The notes beneath the pieces were generated by a model. It did no database searches. It had not been told where the DNA came from and worked only from the letters and a program-made list of their open reading frames with translations. The translations under genes were made by a program, and so were the position numbers. From contig NZ_JAUSUQ010000005.1 of assembly GCF_030814135.1 (NCBI RefSeq), forward strand, positions 124,001 through 188,000: a DNA stretch of 64,000 bases, given 5' to 3'. The stretch is from Caldalkalibacillus uzonensis (GTDB lineage: Bacteria > Bacillota > Bacilli > Caldalkalibacillales > Caldalkalibacillaceae). Of the stretch, positions 25,656 to 33,909 are shown in pieces; the first letter of the stretch is position 1; each line of letters starts with the position of its first letter.

Positions 25656-25700
25656 TTGCAACGTTATATACACTGATGATATAATATACCTATACGGGTA
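25656..25700 (+). promoter_or_regulatory. promoter with CsoR/CstR-type operator
   Basis: -35 TTGCAA (25656-25661) and consensus -10 TATAAT (25680-25685) are 18 bases apart. Overlapping the start site is TACC-TATACG-GGTA (25687-25700), an inverted repeat of the TACC/GGTA half-sites known for CsoR-family repressors. Autoregulation is inferred. Confidence 0.65.
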
Positions 25701-25718
25701 GTGGGGGTTGATATAGGG

Positions 25719-25979
25719 ATGAAATATACAGACGATATGAAGAACCGTTTGAAGCGCGTGGAAGGACAAGTCAGAGGCGTTCTACGCATGATGGAAGAAG
25801 AAAAAGATTGTAAAGAAGTCATTTATCAATTGACAGCCGTGCGTACGGCAATAGATAAAGCCACTGCTTACATTATTGGTAAGAACATGGAACAATGTAT
25901 GCTAGAGCAGATGAAAAAAGGAGAAAGTCCTGAAGAAGTGATTCAGGAAGCAATTAAACTTCTTGTCAAAAGCAGATAA
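25719..25979 (+). CDS. CsoR-family metal/persulfide-sensing repressor
   Basis: An 86-residue all-helical DUF156 repressor beginning MKYTDDMKNRLKRVEGQVRGVLRMM. Two cysteines lie at the conserved positions (EKDCKEV and NMEQCM). The histidine found four residues before the second Cys in copper-sensing CsoR is Asn here, which favours a CstR-like persulfide/thiol sensor or another metal over Cu(I). GTGGGGG lies about 10 bases before ATG 25719. A CsoR-type inverted repeat overlaps its own promoter. No copper ATPase or rhodanese gene is adjacent. Confidence 0.85.
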   Translation: MKYTDDMKNRLKRVEGQVRGVLRMMEEEKDCKEVIYQLTAVRTAIDKATAYIIGKNMEQCMLEQMKKGESPEEVIQEAIKLLVKSR

Positions 25980-26574
25980 CCATACATTATGACCGGAATC
26001 TTTTAGTATGACCGATGTGTATAATCGGGTGTATCATCCCTTGAGATATGATTGATGTTGTTAAGGGGGCCTTACAGGGGTCCTTTTTTGTTAGTGATGA
26101 TGTTAGCGTGAAGTATTTCCTGCTCCAAAGAAGGATGTTCCGAAATATAAAATATTTCCAGGTCCGAACCGTTGTGCCGCTCATCATACCGCATAAGGGG
26201 AACTAAACAATGTCTTTCTCACAACCACTGAACAAATGTAAATAAGTGTCGAGATTTTGCCACTTGTTTCTTCTTTTGTTCATTAAATCTTCACATTTAT
26301 GGTTTACAATAAAAAGTAGGATTAAAAGGGACGAGCAATCCAATCTGAATGGTTAAAACGGTGCTTCATCTGGATCAGCACGCTGTTCATATTTATCAAT
26401 TAACGTTGCATACACTATTATTACTCTGGGTATTATGGAAAGGATTTCCGATTAACTTTAGGGTTTGGATGGGGCAAATGCTGACAGGATATGGAGCAGA
26501 GCACATGTTAATCAGTTATGTTGACGGCCAACTGCAACGATTATAATCACCTATCACATGAAGGAGATGTTAGA
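25980..26574. other. 595-base intergenic stretch without a supported gene
   Basis: A weak terminator-like hairpin (AAGGG...TCCTT followed by T6, 26063-26089) can close the CsoR-family gene. A 65-codon open frame at 26349-26546 has no ribosome site and no recognisable composition. I see no convincing -35/-10 pair for the ccdA-like gene that follows. Confidence 0.45.
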
Positions 26575-27318
26575 ATGGTTGATCCCACCGATGTCACCAT
26601 CTGGCTTGCCCTGTGGGCGGGCGTACTATCATTTATCTCGCCGTGTACATTGCCGTTATTCCCGGTTTATCTCTCTTACATCACCGGCATTTCCGTACAG
26701 GATTTGCAACAAAGCAAGAATCCCACAATAAGAGCCAGGGTGATGACGCATTCCCTCTTTTTTCTGCTGGGAGTTTCCTCCATTTTCCTGGCCCTTGGGG
26801 TTGGGGCCAGCTTTGTGGGGCAGTTTATCAGTGACTTTTTGAGAGGCAGTTCAGGTCTATTCATTCAAAAGATAAGCGGGATTTTGATTGTCCTGATCGG
26901 TTTGTTTTTAATCGGATTTTTGAAAGTGGACTGGCTGATGCAAGAACGGCGCTTTCAGTTCGCCACCAAACCAGCGGGGTATGTGGGGACTACCCTGGTG
27001 GGCATGGGTTTTGCTGCCGGCTGGACCCCGTGTATTGGACCGATCTTTGCTGCCATACTAATATTGGCAGCCAATAATCCTGCACAAGGATTGACTTATA
27101 CCTCTTTTTATATTGTGGGTTTTGCCCTGCCGTTTTTGATTCTCTCTTTTTATATCAGCACTTCAAAATGGATTATGAAATATTCAACAAAGATCATGAA
27201 GATTGGCGGGGCCATCATGATTGTGATGGGCATCTTGCTGTATGCCGGCCAAATGGCCCGGCTGTCAAGCTGGATTTTCCAACTAATAGACGGAACCTGG
27301 TTCTCTAGACTGGGTTAA
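26575..27318 (+). CDS. ccdA: CcdA-type thiol-disulfide electron carrier
   Basis: A 247-residue six-TM protein of the CcdA/DsbD-transmembrane family, carrying reducing equivalents from cytosolic thioredoxin across the membrane. The redox cysteines are in the paired motifs SPCTLPLFPVYLSY (TM1, near 24) and GWTPCIGPIF (TM4, near 155). ATG 26575 has AAGGAG 7 bases upstream. It sits 61 bases before a membrane-anchored thioredoxin-like gene, its usual partner in cytochrome c maturation or spore-cortex disulfide reduction. Confidence 0.9.
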   Translation: MVDPTDVTIWLALWAGVLSFISPCTLPLFPVYLSYITGISVQDLQQSKNPTIRARVMTHSLFFLLGVSSIFLALGVGASFVGQFISDFLRGSSGLFIQKISGILIVLIGLFLIGFLKVDWLMQERRFQFATKPAGYVGTTLVGMGFAAGWTPCIGPIFAAILILAANNPAQGLTYTSFYIVGFALPFLILSFYISTSKWIMKYSTKIMKIGGAIMIVMGILLYAGQMARLSSWIFQLIDGTWFSRLG

Positions 27319-27379
27319 TTTCTTGGCTGGTTACAGAATCAAGTGGCTTGAACTTTAAACAGACCTGAGGTGATGAAGC

Positions 27380-27979
27380 GTGAAAAAAGTAATGATGGGG
27401 GCTATTTTGCTCCTGGTCCTCGGTTGGACTGTTTTTGATACACTGTATGCAGATCAAAAACAAGAAGCGGCCCAAGAGAGAAACGAGGGCTCCCTTCACG
27501 AGCTGGTCGTAGCCACAGATACGGAAGAGCAACCCGCTGAAGCCGAAAGTGTCGGTCTGGCGTACGGAGACATAGCGCCTGACTTTAAGCTGGCCACCTT
27601 GTCTGGTGAGGAAATCACTTTATCTGATTTAAGGGGGAAAAAAGTGATCCTCAATATCTGGGCCAGCTGGTGTCCGCCGTGCCGGGCCGAAATGCCGGAT
27701 ATGCAGCAATTTTACGAAGAGTATCAGGACGAAGTTGAAATATTGGCGGTTAATTTATTTGAATCTGAAGCTTCTCTTGAAAGCGTTAAGAGGTTTGTGG
27801 AGGAGTATGAGCTGACCTTCCCGGTCTTGCTGGATGAAAACAGTGAGGTGGCAGCCAAATATCAAGCGCTTACCATTCCAACCAGCTATGTGATTGATTC
27901 AAACGGTGTCATCCAGCACAAAATGGTAGGCCCTATGAGTTATGACTGGATGAAAAACGCCACCAGCAAGCTGGAGTAA
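27380..27979 (+). CDS. membrane-anchored thioredoxin-like protein (ResA/TlpA type)
   Basis: A 199-residue protein with an N-terminal anchor (residues 2-21), a charged linker, and an AhpC/TSA-thioredoxin domain with active site W-C98-P-P-C101 in NIWASWCPPCRAEMP, plus the cis-Pro TIPTSYVID. It should reduce disulfides outside the membrane (apocytochrome c, or StoA-like in spores) using electrons from the adjacent CcdA. GTG start with GAGGTGAT upstream. ResA versus StoA cannot be decided from sequence. Confidence 0.88.
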   Translation: MKKVMMGAILLLVLGWTVFDTLYADQKQEAAQERNEGSLHELVVATDTEEQPAEAESVGLAYGDIAPDFKLATLSGEEITLSDLRGKKVILNIWASWCPPCRAEMPDMQQFYEEYQDEVEILAVNLFESEASLESVKRFVEEYELTFPVLLDENSEVAAKYQALTIPTSYVIDSNGVIQHKMVGPMSYDWMKNATSKLE

Positions 27980-28003
27980 AGCGGTTCCCATATACTATTC
28001 TTG

Positions 28004-29053
28004 TTATTCTTTCAACCGCCTGTAGACGGCACACACATATTCAAATGGAATACGGTTGCGCTTCACTTTCACCTGTTTACGAAAGGGTCTGAAGTTGGCT
28101 TCCAGAAGCCAGATCTTCTCGTCCTGGTCTACGGCAAAATCCAGGCCCATGTCTATCATGTACGGAAAGCGTTGTTCCAAAGCCTGGGCAATCAGCAGGC
28201 TCAGGCGGTGAATCTCTTTTTTTGTCTTCATGCTGAGCAGCCGTTTTAATGTGTATTTCGCCTTTCCTCCTTTATCCAAATTAGTCACATCCCACCCTTC
28301 TTTAGCCACCCGGGCAAACATTCCTGTGATTTGCCATCTTTCCATCTTGTTTTTTTGGGGAGACACGCGGATATCGAACTTACGTCCTTGGTATGTCTTT
28401 AAGGGAATCCCCTGTTGAACAATGTAACGGGAGGGACGGGAAAACGTCTCGGAGTAGAACGTTTTTAACTCTTTGTCATGAACGATACGACTGTCTTTGG
28501 TTTGTCTGTAAAAGTAATCGATGGTGTAGTGATTAGATTTTCTTCTGATGATATAAATATGATTGCCTTTTCCACCGAATTTTGGCTTGACAAAAACGGT
28601 TTCATATCTTTTTAACATGCCTAGCAGTGAGTTCCATGACAGCGAGGCTGTTTCAGGCAGACAGGGCCTGATCTCCTTAAAAGAATTTAAAAATAAATAG
28701 TCATGATATTTACTCCGTTCCCTTTTGGTGCAGGCGTTAAAAAAAATGATACCGTCTTCTTCACTTAACTGTCTTACCTTTTGTATGGCTGCTTTTTTTT
28801 TCAAACTGGCGTTCAGCCGGTATAAGTTAAGGCGGGGGATTGGTACGTTTTTTGGCATCAGTACGTTTGTACGATAGTCATAAACAAAGCCATCTACCGT
28901 TTTATTGTGCACATTAATATGATCAATGGAGTAAATACAAAGGTCAACCTTGTTTTTTCTGGCCTGGGTTGTATAAAAAGAAAAATAGTCATCAGTGAAA
29001 TAATGGCGGGCAGCGTTATTAATCCTCCTTGTTGACAATATAAGTCCAATCAT
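28004..29053 (-). CDS. YheC/YheD-family ATP-grasp protein (spore coat associated)
   Basis: A 349-residue protein. The N-terminal half contains PRLNLYRLN, and the ATP-grasp half has VFVKPKFGGKGNHIY, GRKFDIRVSPQK, GMFARVAKEGWDVTNLDKGGKA and LDFAVDQDEKIWLLEANFRP. This order is typical of the YheC/YheD (endospore coat-associated) family. GLD(F/V)..D..WLLE.N supplies the Mg-ATP ligands. Monocistronic and convergent with the thioredoxin-like gene. Substrate ligated is unknown. Confidence 0.85.
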   Translation of the reverse strand: MIGLILSTRRINNAARHYFTDDYFSFYTTQARKNKVDLCIYSIDHINVHNKTVDGFVYDYRTNVLMPKNVPIPRLNLYRLNASLKKKAAIQKVRQLSEEDGIIFFNACTKRERSKYHDYLFLNSFKEIRPCLPETASLSWNSLLGMLKRYETVFVKPKFGGKGNHIYIIRRKSNHYTIDYFYRQTKDSRIVHDKELKTFYSETFSRPSRYIVQQGIPLKTYQGRKFDIRVSPQKNKMERWQITGMFARVAKEGWDVTNLDKGGKAKYTLKRLLSMKTKKEIHRLSLLIAQALEQRFPYMIDMGLDFAVDQDEKIWLLEANFRPFRKQVKVKRNRIPFEYVCAVYRRLKE

Positions 29054-29180
29054 GATCTCCCATCCCTTTGATTCTCCGTTAGTTGATCAAACTAAACCAC
29101 TTTGATCTAATGTATGCCCAGAATGCACTACCGGTGCATGGAGAGAAATGGAAAATAGAGTGATCAGGGAGCCGGCCTAA

Positions 29181-29211
29181 AAAAAGAAAAGATGTAGCCG
29201 GGGCTACATCC
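29181..29211 (-). terminator. terminator after the small membrane protein (minus strand)
   Basis: On the minus strand a perfect stem GATGTAGCC / GGCTACATC (29202-29210 with 29191-29199) is followed by TTTTCTTTTTTT. Confidence 0.8.
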
Positions 29212-29235
29212 AAAAGTTCTTGTTGCCTATTCTTA

Positions 29236-29556
29236 TTATTTGCTGTGGTTTATGCTACTGGTGGCCAGGATCAGACCAATTTGAAGGAAAATAAAAACAA
29301 GCTTAGCTGTTGAGAGAACGAGGCCGACGATTCCGGCTATAATTACGGGAACAGCGAAAGGTTCAGTTCCAAGCAAGGATAAAAGGCCAAAACCGATAAG
29401 GAAAACAGACAGTCCGGCCAGGCCAATAAACCAGTGAGTAGATGTCATTTCTTTTAACCGGCGTACGTTTTTCACAACCACCCCCACAAAAGCCAAGCAT
29501 AATCCCACCAAGCTAAGTCCCAATTCCAATAAAACGTTACTGATATTCTCTTTCAA
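29236..29556 (-). CDS. three-TM small membrane protein, unrecognised
   Basis: A 106-residue protein with about three hydrophobic helices (LGLSLVGLCLAFVGVVV; FIGLAGLSVFLIGFGLLSLL; VPVIIAGIVGLVLSTAKLVFIFLQIG). TTG 29556 is preferred because a GGTGGAG ribosome site sits about 5 bases upstream. In-frame ATGs further upstream lack one. A perfect U-tailed terminator follows. No family recognised; a structural or stress-related membrane role is possible but unsupported. Confidence 0.6.
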   Translation of the reverse strand: MKENISNVLLELGLSLVGLCLAFVGVVVKNVRRLKEMTSTHWFIGLAGLSVFLIGFGLLSLLGTEPFAVPVIIAGIVGLVLSTAKLVFIFLQIGLILATSSINHSK

Positions 29557-29648
29557 GTGATCTCCACCCCTTCTTAGAGCTCTTTCACTTCTTTTGCTAT
29601 TATAGTATGTTTTAACGTGGAAAAAAAGATGCAATTCTTATGTAGAAA

Positions 29649-29690
29649 ACGATGCCCTGGGGATGTGGCCGCACTGTTCCCCAGGCATCT
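29649..29690 (-). terminator. probable minus-strand terminator after the 49-residue gene
   Basis: A long hairpin, GATGCCTGGGGA with TCCCCAGGGCATC (one bulge), is followed on the minus strand by GTTTTC. Confidence 0.5.
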
Positions 29691-29698
29691 CCTTCCTG

Positions 29699-29848
29699 TT
29701 ACGATTGACCAGGTTTTCGTCCAATTTCACCGTTGGTGACCGTGGGGTTGTCCGGATGAGAAGTGCTATGATCAAACTCTTTGATATGAGGATGTTCAAT
29801 TTCCGGGGTTATGGGTTTGTTTTCTTGTTTACGTTCTTTTTCAGGCAT
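29699..29848 (-). CDS. 49-residue hydrophilic protein, unrecognised
   Basis: ATG 29848 lies 7 bases after AAAGGAGGGAG, a near-perfect ribosome site. The frame runs to TAA at 29701-29699. The product starts MPEKERKQENKPITPEIEH and ends TVTNGEIGRKPGQS. It is rich in Lys/Glu/Pro/His with no Cys and no hydrophobic core, so it is probably unstructured. Many small bacilli spore or stress proteins look like this, but I do not recognise the family. Confidence 0.6.
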   Translation of the reverse strand: MPEKERKQENKPITPEIEHPHIKEFDHSTSHPDNPTVTNGEIGRKPGQS

Positions 29849-29938
29849 AGATAAACTCCCTCCTTTGGTTAAGTTTAGTTTGACCGTTTGGAGTCAACTT
29901 ATGCAGTCAGTGTAAATGGAGGGAGTTCATTAGGATTG

Positions 29939-30487
29939 TTATTTTTTACAATAATATACAAAAGCTGGCGGTATATTCAAAGGAATAAAATTCAACTCAA
30001 CTGAGCCAAACTTTTGTTTCAATGCTTTGCGCATGTGCCATGAGAATTGATACATGACAAGTGCACCGTCATCCGTTAGAGAGGAATAAATTAATTCGAA
30101 AAATTGATCTCTTAGCTCTTGAGGAAAGAGGGTAAAGGGCAACCCGCAGACAATGCAATCCACTTGCTTTTTCCCTTGTTTCTGCAGTACTTTGGGTAGA
30201 TGAAGGGCATCCGAGTAAATGGGAAGATGAGGAAATTGTTCGCTTAGGTAATCCCTTAATTTATCGTCCTTTTCAAAAATCATGAGCGTAGCCTGGTTTT
30301 CTTCGCAGTAGTGATTCAGCTCACGGGTAATCACCCCTGTTCCAGCACCAAACTCCACAACGGTTGATGGTGTACTTCTGGCAACAAGATCTGTAATTTT
30401 CCGCACCATAAAACTGGAACTGGGTACCACACTGCCAACTTGCGTGGGTGAGTGTAAGAACGTTTGTAAGAATAGTTTTCTGTCCAT
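29939..30487 (-). CDS. class I SAM-dependent methyltransferase (PmtA/KsgA-like)
   Basis: A 182-residue protein. LFLQTFLHSPTQVGSVVPSS is the start typical of phospholipid N-methyltransferase/rRNA dimethylase-like proteins, followed by the SAM motif VVEFGAGTGVITREL near 44 and the acidic loop MIFEKDD near 72. VCGLPFTLFP stands where KsgA-like enzymes have N-L-P-F/Y. GGGAG is 8 bases before ATG 30487. Substrate could be a phospholipid or RNA; undecided. Confidence 0.72.
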   Translation of the reverse strand: MDRKLFLQTFLHSPTQVGSVVPSSSFMVRKITDLVARSTPSTVVEFGAGTGVITRELNHYCEENQATLMIFEKDDKLRDYLSEQFPHLPIYSDALHLPKVLQKQGKKQVDCIVCGLPFTLFPQELRDQFFELIYSSLTDDGALVMYQFSWHMRKALKQKFGSVELNFIPLNIPPAFVYYCKK

Positions 30488-30665
30488 TTTTTTCACTCCC
30501 GTTTTTTCACTCCTATCTAGACTTTTTTATGCTTCCCATTTTATGCATCAAACTATACTCTGGACAAGACATTTATTTATTAATTTTACCCTTTTTTGTG
30601 GCATAAGGCCACCACAATTGGGGAAAATACATGACGTATAAACTGATAAGAAAGGAGTGGAACCC

Positions 30666-31094
30666 ATGGCTTTGATACCTTACGATCCGTTTCGGCGCTT
30701 GGCACATATGCGCAGAGACTTGGACCGGTTCTTTCACGATTTGCCGCTGTTTAACCAGGAACTGGATATGCCCCGCGTGGATGTATATGAAACGGAGACA
30801 GAGGTGATTGCCTCTTGCGAACTCCCGGGGCTGGAAAAAAAAGAGGATGTGGATATTGATGTACGCGATCAAATGCTGACTATCAGCGGAGTGATCAACC
30901 GGGTGAAAGAGGTGAAAGAAGAGCATATGTATCGCCGGGAGCGGTTCAGTGGCCGCTTTCAACGGTCCGTTCCCCTGCCGGCACCTGTGTCTGCAGAAGG
31001 AACCAGAGCCACATACAAACAAGGCATCTTGGAAATTCGTATGCCCAAACAGGAGCGCACCAACCAAAAGCGGATCGATGTGGAATTTCATTAA
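30666..31094 (+). CDS. Hsp20/alpha-crystallin small heat-shock protein
   Basis: A 142-residue ATP-independent holdase. It starts MALIPYDPFRRLAHMRRDLDRFF. The alpha-crystallin domain carries VDVYETETEVIASCELPGLEKKEDVDIDV and YRRERFSGRFQRSVPLP. It ends with the I-x-I-type tail LEIRMPKQ. ATG 30666 has AAGGAG 9 bases upstream. Monocistronic with a perfect terminator after it. A second, more divergent Hsp20 gene lies at 46185. Confidence 0.9.
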   Translation: MALIPYDPFRRLAHMRRDLDRFFHDLPLFNQELDMPRVDVYETETEVIASCELPGLEKKEDVDIDVRDQMLTISGVINRVKEVKEEHMYRRERFSGRFQRSVPLPAPVSAEGTRATYKQGILEIRMPKQERTNQKRIDVEFH

Positions 31095-31136
31095 ACTTGT
31101 CTCTTGTATGTCATGTCTTGTTCATATTATCACTAA

Positions 31137-31171
31137 GCAAAAGCGACCCGTAACATCAGGGTCGCTTTTGC
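31137..31171. terminator. bidirectional terminator
   Basis: A perfect 13-bp stem, GCAAAAGCGACCC / GGGTCGCTTTTGC, separates the Hsp20 gene from the convergent 3D-domain gene. Confidence 0.8.
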
Positions 31172-31182
31172 TAATGGTGTGA

Positions 31183-31959
31183 CTAGTCGAGGATTTCGAC
31201 TTTCACACCGGAGACACGTCCAAGTGATAAAAGTTGATTGGTTGGCGCATCCTTGTAAATATCGATTTTTCGTCCACGGACAGCGGCGCCGGTATCATCG
31301 GCTCTGCGTTTTTGAACCGTGCCGTCCGGAAAGGTTAGCTTAACCCATGTGCCTAGAGGAATGACGTTCGGGTCAACGGCAATGGTCACCCCGTCTTGGG
31401 TTGGACGCCCGCTCGCCGTTGTTCCGCTCGTATTGTACCAAGTGACTTCGAATCCTGTTAGGACATGTGAGGAAGAGGATTGCTTGCTTGATTGGTTATT
31501 CGCAGTTTGAGAAGCTTGACTGTTAGCGGTGCCAGAATCACGACTGCGGCTGGCTACTTGAACTTGGCGTTTTTCTTTTCGGGATTGAAGTTCACGTTGA
31601 AGTCGTTTGTTTTCCTGCTCTTTTTGCTGGTTGATCTGTTTTAACTGTTGTATCTCTTCATTGGACTGTTCCAAATCTTTTTCCAGTTCTTTGATGGTGC
31701 TTTCCAGTTCTTCTTTGGTTTCTTCAAAGCGTTCCTCTATGGATTGAAGCTGGTCTTTGAGCTCGAATAATTCAGACTCCATTTGGGTGTTTTCTTGCTC
31801 TAATGCGGCTTTCTCAGTCTCCAGCACTTCTTTTTCTTTCTTGATGGCGTCCATTTCTTCCGCGTAAGTTTGGGGAATCTCATACAGGGCATACAGCTGA
31901 AGACCAATGATGGTGAGCAAGATCAATCCGGCCAACACCCATTTGGTGTTTGAATTCAT
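31183..31959 (-). CDS. membrane-anchored coiled-coil 3D-domain protein
   Basis: A 258-residue protein with an N-terminal TM anchor (WVLAGLILLTIIGLQLYAL), a long Glu/Lys/Gln heptad coiled coil (about 35-130), a Ser/Gln-rich linker, and a C-terminal 3D (double-psi beta-barrel) domain with the family aspartates in ADDTGAAVRGRKIDIY. 3D domains occur in lytic transglycosylase-like, Rpf-type and spore (YabE/YocH) cell-wall proteins. The coil would project the domain into the wall. Monocistronic. Confidence 0.82.
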   Translation of the reverse strand: MNSNTKWVLAGLILLTIIGLQLYALYEIPQTYAEEMDAIKKEKEVLETEKAALEQENTQMESELFELKDQLQSIEERFEETKEELESTIKELEKDLEQSNEEIQQLKQINQQKEQENKRLQRELQSRKEKRQVQVASRSRDSGTANSQASQTANNQSSKQSSSSHVLTGFEVTWYNTSGTTASGRPTQDGVTIAVDPNVIPLGTWVKLTFPDGTVQKRRADDTGAAVRGRKIDIYKDAPTNQLLSLGRVSGVKVEILD

Positions 31960-32143
31960 GACATCACCTCTGGTTGTTTTCTACCTCTAGCATTATAACG
32001 GAAGCAGAAGTGATGTCAATGATAAAATAGGCCAATAAAGTTAATAAATGGAAAAATAGTGGCAGACGTTTACCTTGTAAACGCCGCCGCTGCGAAGGAT
32101 TGTGTTTAATACTGATAATGACGGTTTACGATGAAATTTTTTT

Positions 32144-32581
32144 TCAGCGAGCATCGAGAAATATGCTGTAACTGCCGGTTAGATCATCATACTGTCCCCA
32201 GTTGACATGAAGATTATAAAGGTAGAGCCCTGGATCTTCAGGGAGTACAAACTGGTTGCCCTCAATTGTTTTCCAGGTATGCTGTCCGCCGTGCCATTCC
32301 TGAACTCTCATGTGAGGATTTTGCGGAGCATATTCAAATTTGATCTCCACAGTCCCTCCAGCCTGGACGGGGGCAGGCTGCGTGTTTCCTGAGAGTTGTT
32401 CAGGGCGGATTTCACCCCGTAAAACAGGCACTTCTTGACCATTAACGGTAATGGTGGGGATTTGGCTTCGTTTTAATTCGGTTTGAGACTCAGCAAAGTA
32501 CTCCATCCCTTCATCCATGTTATTGAGGGTACAGCCCCCGATCAGGATCAGCATTGCCACAACACAACACAATCTTTTCAT
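32144..32581 (-). CDS. small lipoprotein, unrecognised
   Basis: A 145-residue precursor with a lipobox (LILIGGC, Cys16) after a short hydrophobic core, so the mature protein is lipid-anchored outside the membrane. The mature part has a beta-rich composition (GGTVEIKFEYAP, FVLPEDPGLYLYNLHVNWG) resembling immunoglobulin-like domains. ATG 32581 has GAGGTGG 6 bases upstream. It lies downstream of the gerABC-type operon on the same strand, 118 bases after gerC, but a link to germination is unproven. Confidence 0.7.
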   Translation of the reverse strand: MKRLCCVVAMLILIGGCTLNNMDEGMEYFAESQTELKRSQIPTITVNGQEVPVLRGEIRPEQLSGNTQPAPVQAGGTVEIKFEYAPQNPHMRVQEWHGGQHTWKTIEGNQFVLPEDPGLYLYNLHVNWGQYDDLTGSYSIFLDAR

Positions 32582-32699
32582 GGTAACCACCTCGTTCTGC
32601 AATTTAAATCGGTTGTTTTTAATCAGTGGAGGTTTTTTTATGAAAGCTTTTTTAGGTTACCTCCGCTCAGAAGTTATATGCGTCACTGGATGGTCAGAA

Positions 32700-33869
32700 T
32701 TAAAGTTTCATTTGCATCCCTGTCCGGCGGATTTTAACATCATAAGTCACATCAATGATGGCATGGGGAAACTCTTTTTCCCAGTCTATTTTTTCCCATG
32801 TTTTGTAATGATACGCTTTCAGCTTTAAGCCCAGTTTCAAGGCATCTACTCCGTATTCTGTCTGCAATTTGCTGATCAGTTCATGGGCCCTATTCTGCAG
32901 TTGCTCTTCTGCTTTTTTGGCTACATCTTCAAGCACAGCCGGATCGTTAAGTTGAATGTCAGCGTTTTTCTCCTTGACCTCTGCTTCAATCTCCACATGA
33001 TAACTGGCTTTGATTTGGCCGTTATTAACCTGAATACGGGTTTTGGTTTTTAAGTGTTCCGGATCGAGCAGGACCTGATGACGCTTGTCATTTTCGTTAA
33101 TGGAAACAAGAAACTCCCCGCCTGTGCCCATACCTTGGAGTTGCATAAGGATCCAGGCTTCACTGTCGGTAAGGGTACCGATCATTTTTGCTCCTTTAAA
33201 TAAGGCCACGCCCTTCCAGGCTACCTCATTCTTATCGGCCTTGATGTAATTCGTTTGCGGTTCAAATGTGGTGCTTGACAGAGCAATATAGAAATCTCCC
33301 AGTGAGATGTCCGGCAATTCTTCCATCCGTGCGCCGTTCTCAAGCATGAGCATGATATACACAATCGGCACTTGCTCCAGATCGGTGTACACACGTAAGA
33401 CGTCTTCTGCCTTGCCCTCTGAGATTAACAGCCACAGCAAGCGCCGTATTTGGGGATTGCGTCGGAAGCCGTCGATGATTTCCTTGATTCTCTCCCGGGC
33501 CACCTCCTCACTGATGACTAACACCCGGGTATGGCCCATAAACAGTTGCTGATTTAAGCGTTTTTGGAGATTGTCCAAGGCCTGGCTGACAGAGAAACCG
33601 GTGGCACTCATCACTTTGACGGATTCGGCGCCGCCGCCTCCTCCGCCCCCGCCTCCTTCAGCTCCGCCAGCAATGCGGATGGGGATCGGTACCTGAATGG
33701 TCACCTTGTACTTTTGGCCGGCATTTTGTTCCTCCTGGCTTGGTTTGTCGACGGCAATGGCCACCACAGAGATACGCTCTTCAAGGTCCCGCCGGTCCCA
33801 ACAGCCGGCTGTTGTCAGGAGCAGGGTAATGGTTAACGTCAGACAGAGAAGACGTTTTAGCACAGGCAT
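32700..33869 (-). CDS. gerKC: Ger(x)C-family germinant receptor lipoprotein (subunit C)
   Basis: A 389-residue lipoprotein with lipobox LLTTAGC followed by WDRRDLEE, the hallmark start of GerAC/GerKC proteins. Further family segments are GHTRVLVISEEVAR and the C-terminal YKTWEKIDWEKEFPHAIIDVTYDVKIRRTG. An uninterrupted run of nine glycines near residue 72 is unusual and may form a flexible loop. It is the last gene of the A-B-C operon. GerK versus other GerA paralogues is not resolved, so the symbol is approximate. Confidence 0.88.
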   Translation of the reverse strand: MPVLKRLLCLTLTITLLLTTAGCWDRRDLEERISVVAIAVDKPSQEEQNAGQKYKVTIQVPIPIRIAGGAEGGGGGGGGGAESVKVMSATGFSVSQALDNLQKRLNQQLFMGHTRVLVISEEVARERIKEIIDGFRRNPQIRRLLWLLISEGKAEDVLRVYTDLEQVPIVYIMLMLENGARMEELPDISLGDFYIALSSTTFEPQTNYIKADKNEVAWKGVALFKGAKMIGTLTDSEAWILMQLQGMGTGGEFLVSINENDKRHQVLLDPEHLKTKTRIQVNNGQIKASYHVEIEAEVKEKNADIQLNDPAVLEDVAKKAEEQLQNRAHELISKLQTEYGVDALKLGLKLKAYHYKTWEKIDWEKEFPHAIIDVTYDVKIRRTGMQMKL

Positions 33870-33909
33870 GCTGTCACCTTCTTCGTCAGCTTATTGGGAG
33901 CTGGTATTG

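Noticed and set aside
26349-26546. A 65-codon open frame before ccdA
   Set aside because: No ribosome site, no recognisable motif, and it overlaps the leader of the clearly supported ccdA-like gene.
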